Shown here piece after piece: positions 5,919 to 9,755 of a stretch of DNA of 9,755 bases; the first letter of the stretch is position 1, and each line of letters starts with the position of its first letter. The notes below the pieces were generated by a model. That model did not search any database. It was not told where the DNA came from and saw only the letters and a list, made by a program, of their open reading frames with translations. This stretch comes from DATKKX01 sp035542775 (GTDB lineage Bacteria > Planctomycetota > Phycisphaerae > UBA1845 > UTPLA1). Location: the NCBI GenBank assembly GCA_035542775.1, contig DATKKX010000122.1:1-9755 (forward strand). Direction: 5' to 3'. Made by a program: the position numbers and the translations under genes.

Positions 5919-6303
5919 CGGAACTACGTTCGCGATTTCAGAAGGGATCCTGCCGACGCAGCTGCCCTCGCAGGTCGGTCCGGGCGGCGGCGCCGCGATC
6001 ACGATCGTACCGTCGGTTCGCATCATGCTGCTGGAGCGACCCGGCGCCACTTGCAGGATCCTGGTAATGGATCGCCCGCTGGAACGTAACACCTTTGACG
6101 AGCTGGGCGGATTCCTGCGGGAAAAGCGTGTCGCGGGAGCGGACGCAACGGCCCCCGTCTTGATCGCGGCCGAGGGCGGCGTACAGTATCAGGACGTGAT
6201 CTCCGCCATGGACGCGTGCGTGCAGGCAGGTTTCAGGAACATCCAGTTTTCGGTCAATGCTGCCGCCATCCAGGGCGAAACAGACACGCCTCGAGCGCCG
6301 TGA
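5821..6303 (+). CDS. Second ExbD/TolR-family protein (ExbD-2)
   Basis: A 160-residue paralogue of ExbD-1. It carries the same NLAPMVDV signature with the membrane aspartate Asp22, and one membrane segment (about 23-40, VVMVILIFFMLGT). The periplasmic part (about 50-160) starts with a Gly/Pro stretch and keeps the VLIAAEGGVQYQDVISAMDAC and NIQFSV elements. It lacks the charged KAAKEVEKKE segment of ExbD-1, so the periplasmic faces of the two proteins differ. It overlaps exbD-1 by four bases (ATGA). A pair of different ExbDs with a single ExbB suggests that the transmembrane ExbD dimer in the pore may be a heterodimer. The family assignment is firm. Confidence 0.94.
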   Translation: MMARRGIPPAHAAIPNLAPMVDVVMVILIFFMLGTTFAISEGILPTQLPSQVGPGGGAAITIVPSVRIMLLERPGATCRILVMDRPLERNTFDELGGFLREKRVAGADATAPVLIAAEGGVQYQDVISAMDACVQAGFRNIQFSVNAAAIQGETDTPRAP

Positions 6304-6365
6304 AGATGCGCGTCAGACCCCTGCTGACAGTTCAAGCATCGGTGATACCACCCGGCAAGAGGCGC

Positions 6366-9278
6366 ATGGGCAAAGCAGCTTTGCCCGTGCCACCCCTGGT
6401 GGTGGCCTTGCTTGGCATGTTTGTGTTCGTGCCGGCTGCGGACGCTCAGAGGCGAAAGCCTCCACCCACCGCGAGGGGGCAGCAGGCAGAGACGCTTCCT
6501 GAGGACCGCCTGCCCAGAAAACTCGAGCAACGCGTGGAAGAGCTTGTCGGCCAGGGCAAACCTGAGGAGGTGGCGGCATTGCTGGCCGACAGACCCAGGA
6601 TGTTTCGCGTTTACGTCGCCCGGGCCCACGTCCAGGCGGCCTTGGACGCCAAGGATCCCAAGGAGCGAGACCGCCATCTTGCCAAGGCGGTCGAGGAGTA
6701 TCGCAAAATCATCGCCCTGCGCGAGGACGCCCGATGGTTCCGTGGTGAGACACGCCGGTTCGCCGTCGCTCAATGGCAGGTCGAAATGGGCGACCTCATT
6801 CTCCGCCACTGGATCGCACCCGACATGGATCGGTACGAGATTACCAGCGGCCTCGATTTCGATCGCGACCGTGTTACCGGCCGCCTTCGCGAGGCGCAAG
6901 GGGCTTACACCGCCGCCGCCAAGCTGCTCGACGATCTCGTGATCGGCATGCGGACCGAAGAGGAGCGATATCTCCTCATGGGGATCGCCGGCAAGATCAT
7001 CCCCCTGCAGGAGCAGCAGCAAGTCAACTGCGCCTGGACTTCCTTGTATCTGGCCATGACCGTTCCCCGCGATGCCCAGGATCGCAACGCGCTGTTTGCC
7101 GCCGCGCTGAGCGCCTTCGACGCCGTCGGGAGGGGCGCCAAACAGTCCGATCGAAGGTACAGCGCCCTTCTCGGCGCCGGCATCGCTCTTTCGCACGTCA
7201 AGCGATTCGCCGAAGCGGACGCCGCTTTCGATAAGATCATTCGCTCTAAGGGGCCCTTACCTCTGACCGCTCGGGCGCGATTTGAGAAGGCCCGGTCGCT
7301 CATCGATGCCAACCGGTTCGAGGATGCCCGCAACGAGTTGAGCAGCCTGATGGCAATGGCCGAGCCGGAGCCTGGCAGTGATGCCGCCGGGGCCTTGTTC
7401 TACATCCGCCTGGCTCCGTTGATTCACGCCTACACCTACTGTCAGGAACTGGAATCCAACCACGGCGGGACGGCCGACGAGAGAAAGGCCGTGCAGGACA
7501 AGGCCTACTCGGAGTTTGCGAAGATCACTGAGCAGGGCGGCATCTGGCCGGAAATCGTGCAGGTCTATCTCGACGCCTTCGGCAAACAGAAACGCGAACT
7601 GGCCGATCTGACGGATGTTGAGCTGCGGGCCAAGGCCGAGCACCTGATGACGTCCAAGGACTTTAGCCAAGCCGTGCCGGTGTTGAAGATCATCCTCGAC
7701 CGTCCCAGCATGAAAGACTATCACGCCGAGGCAGGCTTCAATCTCGGCGTCTGTTATTTTCAGGCCCAGGACCTTCGCGGCGCAGCCGAGGCCTTCCTGA
7801 GCGTTGCGCGGAGCAGGCCGCCGGCAGATATCGGCGAGAAGGCCGCCGAGCATGCCTACCGCTGCTGGCGACAGCTCGCCCATTCCACCGAGAAGCGGGA
7901 CGACTATTTGCAGTTGGCCACGGCAGGAGAGTTGCTTGCCGGGGAGTTTCCCAAGCACAAGGGGGCGGTGGAAGCGGCCTGGATTGCCGCGCTCGCCCGC
8001 CAGGAGGGCGGTGATTTTCAGACGGCGTTGACGGCCTACGGCCGCGTGCCGCCGACCTCGCCGCACTATTGGGCTGCCCGGCGAAACACGGCCCGCTGCA
8101 AACAGGCCATGTACGACGCAATGGCTTCGACGGCTTCGCCGCCCCGACGGCGCCGCGCGGCGGAAGATGCCGCCAATGCCTGGCGCGAGCTGGCCGAGGA
8201 GCTGGTCGCGGCCCTGAAGGCCCAGCCGGCCAAGACGTCCCAAACACCCAAGCAGTCCCCCCCGAAGACGAGCGCCGAAGCCCGCCCCGCGGGAACCGCG
8301 ACTTCGCAGCCATCCGTTGCCGGCATGCCCGGCTTCGTCAGTGTGGCGGAGGTCGAGGAGTGGATCGCGGATGCGAGGCTGTCGGCGGCGTCCCTTTTCG
8401 CCGGCGATGAAATTCGGGGGTTCAACGATGGTCTTCGGGTCCTGGCCGATGCCCCGCTGACCGGGCAGGTGCTGGCTCTGCGGATTCGTTGTTACCGGGG
8501 GTTGGGCGATTTGAAAGCCGCCAACCTTGTGCTCGAAGAGTTTCTGAAGCAGTCAAGCAGCCTTGCGGATGCGCCGGAGGCCTCATCGCAGCCCGCGAGC
8601 GGTGGAACCGACGAGGCCGCGGTGGCGGAACCGACATCCGTTCTGGCGGCACTGGTGGGATTGGCCGCCGAGATGGAGAAAGAAATTACCAGACTCAAGG
8701 CGGTCGGGCGCGACAGCGACGCCACCCGCATGGCCGGAGACGCTGTCGAGACGATCCGCCAGCTCCTGGATTGGATTCAGAAGCAGCCGCAATACTCGAA
8801 ATACACTCCGACCGTCCGCTACAGCCTGGTCAAGGCGCTCTCCCAGGCCGGCCGCCCGGAAGAAGCCGTGACTCTACTGGAGGAGCTTATGGCGGAGAGC
8901 CCTAGTGACGGCGAGTATCTGCGCACGGCTGCCCGGTTGCAGGAAGATATCGGGCGGGGCGCCGGCGCGAGTACCTCCGCGCCGGCGGGCGGCGCCCGGG
9001 CATCGCGTGATTCGGCATTGGATAAAGCAGAGGCCCTGTGGGCCAGGCTGCTGGAAGATCAAATGCTTCGCAGTCGCGCCCCTGACGCTTACTGGGAGGC
9101 AAGATACCACTGGCTCGAGCATCAACTGCGGCACGGACATGCGGGCGAAGTGGTCCGGGGCATCGAGGCGGAGCAAGCTTGGTATCCCGATCTCGGCGGA
9201 GAACCATGGCAGGGCAAACTGCGCGATCTGGCCAAGCGAGCCGAGGCGGCGGGAACGGGCCAAGGCAAGGAGCGATGA
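6366..9278 (+). CDS. Large exported TPR-repeat protein of the motor operon
   Basis: A 970-residue protein from the chosen ATG 6366. The choice rests on a normal signal peptide from this methionine (PPLVVALLGMFVFVPAADA, cut near residue 26). The alternative ATG 6306, two bases after exbD-2, would add 20 residues rich in rare AGA, ATA and AGG codons. AAGAGG (6357-6362) precedes ATG 6366 by only 3 bases, so the start is not fully settled. The mature protein is mostly amphipathic helices. TPR-like units are clearest at FAEADAAFDKII, FSQAVPVLKIIL, FNLGVCYFQAQDLRGAAEAFL, FQTALTAYGRVP and GRPEEAVTLLEELM. Ala/Pro/Ser-rich linkers at about 616-652, 728-758 and 862-884 divide the last third into modules. 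The protein probably works in the periplasm as a scaffold or binding partner for the motor's VWA arm. That role is inferred from position only. Its stop overlaps the next gene as ATGA. Confidence 0.88.
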   Translation: MGKAALPVPPLVVALLGMFVFVPAADAQRRKPPPTARGQQAETLPEDRLPRKLEQRVEELVGQGKPEEVAALLADRPRMFRVYVARAHVQAALDAKDPKERDRHLAKAVEEYRKIIALREDARWFRGETRRFAVAQWQVEMGDLILRHWIAPDMDRYEITSGLDFDRDRVTGRLREAQGAYTAAAKLLDDLVIGMRTEEERYLLMGIAGKIIPLQEQQQVNCAWTSLYLAMTVPRDAQDRNALFAAALSAFDAVGRGAKQSDRRYSALLGAGIALSHVKRFAEADAAFDKIIRSKGPLPLTARARFEKARSLIDANRFEDARNELSSLMAMAEPEPGSDAAGALFYIRLAPLIHAYTYCQELESNHGGTADERKAVQDKAYSEFAKITEQGGIWPEIVQVYLDAFGKQKRELADLTDVELRAKAEHLMTSKDFSQAVPVLKIILDRPSMKDYHAEAGFNLGVCYFQAQDLRGAAEAFLSVARSRPPADIGEKAAEHAYRCWRQLAHSTEKRDDYLQLATAGELLAGEFPKHKGAVEAAWIAALARQEGGDFQTALTAYGRVPPTSPHYWAARRNTARCKQAMYDAMASTASPPRRRRAAEDAANAWRELAEELVAALKAQPAKTSQTPKQSPPKTSAEARPAGTATSQPSVAGMPGFVSVAEVEEWIADARLSAASLFAGDEIRGFNDGLRVLADAPLTGQVLALRIRCYRGLGDLKAANLVLEEFLKQSSSLADAPEASSQPASGGTDEAAVAEPTSVLAALVGLAAEMEKEITRLKAVGRDSDATRMAGDAVETIRQLLDWIQKQPQYSKYTPTVRYSLVKALSQAGRPEEAVTLLEELMAESPSDGEYLRTAARLQEDIGRGAGASTSAPAGGARASRDSALDKAEALWARLLEDQMLRSRAPDAYWEARYHWLEHQLRHGHAGEVVRGIEAEQAWYPDLGGEPWQGKLRDLAKRAEAAGTGQGKER

Positions 9279-9755
9279 CCTTGCGACGACATGAAGGACA
9301 TGGCCGTTTGGCATCGCTCCGTCGTGGGCCACTGCTCCCCGAGCAGTGCCGGCCCATAGCGCGGATCCATGTCTTACTGTTGGTCTTTGCCTTTCTGAGC
9401 GTCTATACCTCCACCGCTCGCGGGCAGCAATCCGCCCCTGCTGAGGATTTGACCGAAGGCCGGCGATTGCTCGAAGGTGTCCACGACAACGTCTTCTCCT
9501 TTGACGATCCCGCGTTCTACTGGTTTTGCCGACATGTGGAGCAAGAGGCCGACGCATCGCTCTTTTCGATTCGGCCGGACGAGTCCCCGACACCGTGGAA
9601 GTATCTCCTCGAACGCCCAGGGGACTATCGCGGAGGGCTGATCGTTGTGGAAGGTCTGGTGCAGGCCATTCACGCGTACGAGGTCTCGAACCGCTCCGGC
9701 CTGGGCACGCTGTATCAATGCGAGCTTTCCGAGATGGGCACGCGGGCGTTCTGCA
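9275..9755 (+). CDS. Partial exported protein, planctomycete-type, 3' end outside window
   Basis: The frame opens at ATG 9275, overlapping the large TPR gene's stop as ATGA, and stays open for 160 codons to the window end. AAGGAG (9267-9272) is close upstream; TTG 9281 is an alternative start 8 bases from it. Residues about 31-49 are hydrophobic and end in a plausible signal-peptidase site (TARG/QQ) after a long, arginine-rich N region. The mature part contains FDDPAFYWFCRHV (76-88) and then PWKYLLERPGDYRGGLIVVEG (107-127), followed by a strand ending GTLYQCEL. The 'dYRG...VxVEG' pattern with alternating hydrophobics suggests a small beta-barrel (OB-like) domain, known to me only loosely from planctomycete hypothetical proteins. 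Cys85, Cys149 and Cys160 are present. The function is unknown. It is the last visible gene of the motor operon. Confidence 0.8.
   Translation, partial: MTLRRHEGHGRLASLRRGPLLPEQCRPIARIHVLLLVFAFLSVYTSTARGQQSAPAEDLTEGRRLLEGVHDNVFSFDDPAFYWFCRHVEQEADASLFSIRPDESPTPWKYLLERPGDYRGGLIVVEGLVQAIHAYEVSNRSGLGTLYQCELSEMGTRAFC
9326..9355 (+). other. Strong hairpin within the start of the last gene
   Basis: GGGCCACTGCTC (9326-9337), a CCC loop, then GAGCAGT (9341-9347), a 3-base bulge and GGCCC (9351-9355) give 12 base pairs in the mRNA. It falls in codons 18-27, before the hydrophobic part of the signal peptide. There is no T-run after it, so it is not a typical terminator; slowing of ribosomes or lowered output of the last gene is possible. 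Confidence 0.35.

Noticed and set aside
3584..6303. Zorya-type (ZorA/ZorB) phage-defence motor
   Set aside because: The channel protein has ExbB length and signal peptide, not the long cytoplasmic tail of ZorA; the partners are ExbDs without an added domain, and no helicase or nuclease gene is nearby.
6216..6365. Upstream extension of the large TPR protein, including ATG 6306
   Set aside because: 6216-6303 overlaps exbD-2; 6306-6365 contains several rare codons and pushes the signal peptide inward. ATG 6306 cannot be fully excluded.
6189..7196. Long open frame on the minus strand (335 codons) opposite exbD-2 and the large TPR gene
   Set aside because: It lies entirely opposite convincing coding sequence, has no recognisable domain, and such frames are common opposite GC-rich genes.
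7257..8243. Minus-strand open frame of 328 codons opposite the large TPR gene
   Set aside because: Same reason: composition is a mirror of the plus-strand codons, and no domain or start signal is seen.

Overview
The window looks like chromosomal DNA from a GC-rich Planctomycetota bacterium. This is an inference from gene content: an ExbB/two-ExbD motor operon with a VWA protein and several exported TPR proteins, high-GC codon use, and stop/start overlaps between genes. No rRNA, tRNA, CRISPR array, transposase, phage or toxin gene is visible.

Layout, left to right. (1) 6-674, plus: a zinc-ribbon/LemA membrane protein. (2) 749-1741 and 1947-3101, minus: two exported TPR proteins, separated by 205 bases that hold a hairpin and a possible promoter. 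(3) 3102-3496: a divergent intergenic region with a perfect TATAAT box inside nested inverted repeats (plus strand), a TTGACC-17-TAGCAT promoter candidate (minus strand) and a perfect 10-bp inverted repeat. (4) about 3584-9755, plus: a tightly packed operon of membrane-anchored VWA protein, ExbB/TolQ/MotA-type channel, ExbD-1, ExbD-2, a 970-residue exported TPR protein, and the 5' part of a further exported protein that runs off the window. Junctions are 1 base, GTGA overlap, ATGA overlap, 62 bases, ATGA overlap.

How the genes may work together. ExbB and the ExbD proteins would form a proton-driven inner-membrane motor. No TonB or TolA gene is present. The VWA protein, encoded one base before exbB, has TonB-like architecture: one N-terminal membrane segment containing S-x3-H (the spacing of Ser16/His20 in E. 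coli TonB), a Gly-rich linker, then a folded periplasmic domain, here a VWA domain with an intact MIDAS instead of the TonB C-terminal domain. I infer that this is a Ton-like motor whose moving arm ends in a metal-dependent adhesion domain, with exported TPR proteins as likely envelope partners. The components belong to known families. The coupling and the substrate are unknown, and this is the most interesting hypothesis in the window.
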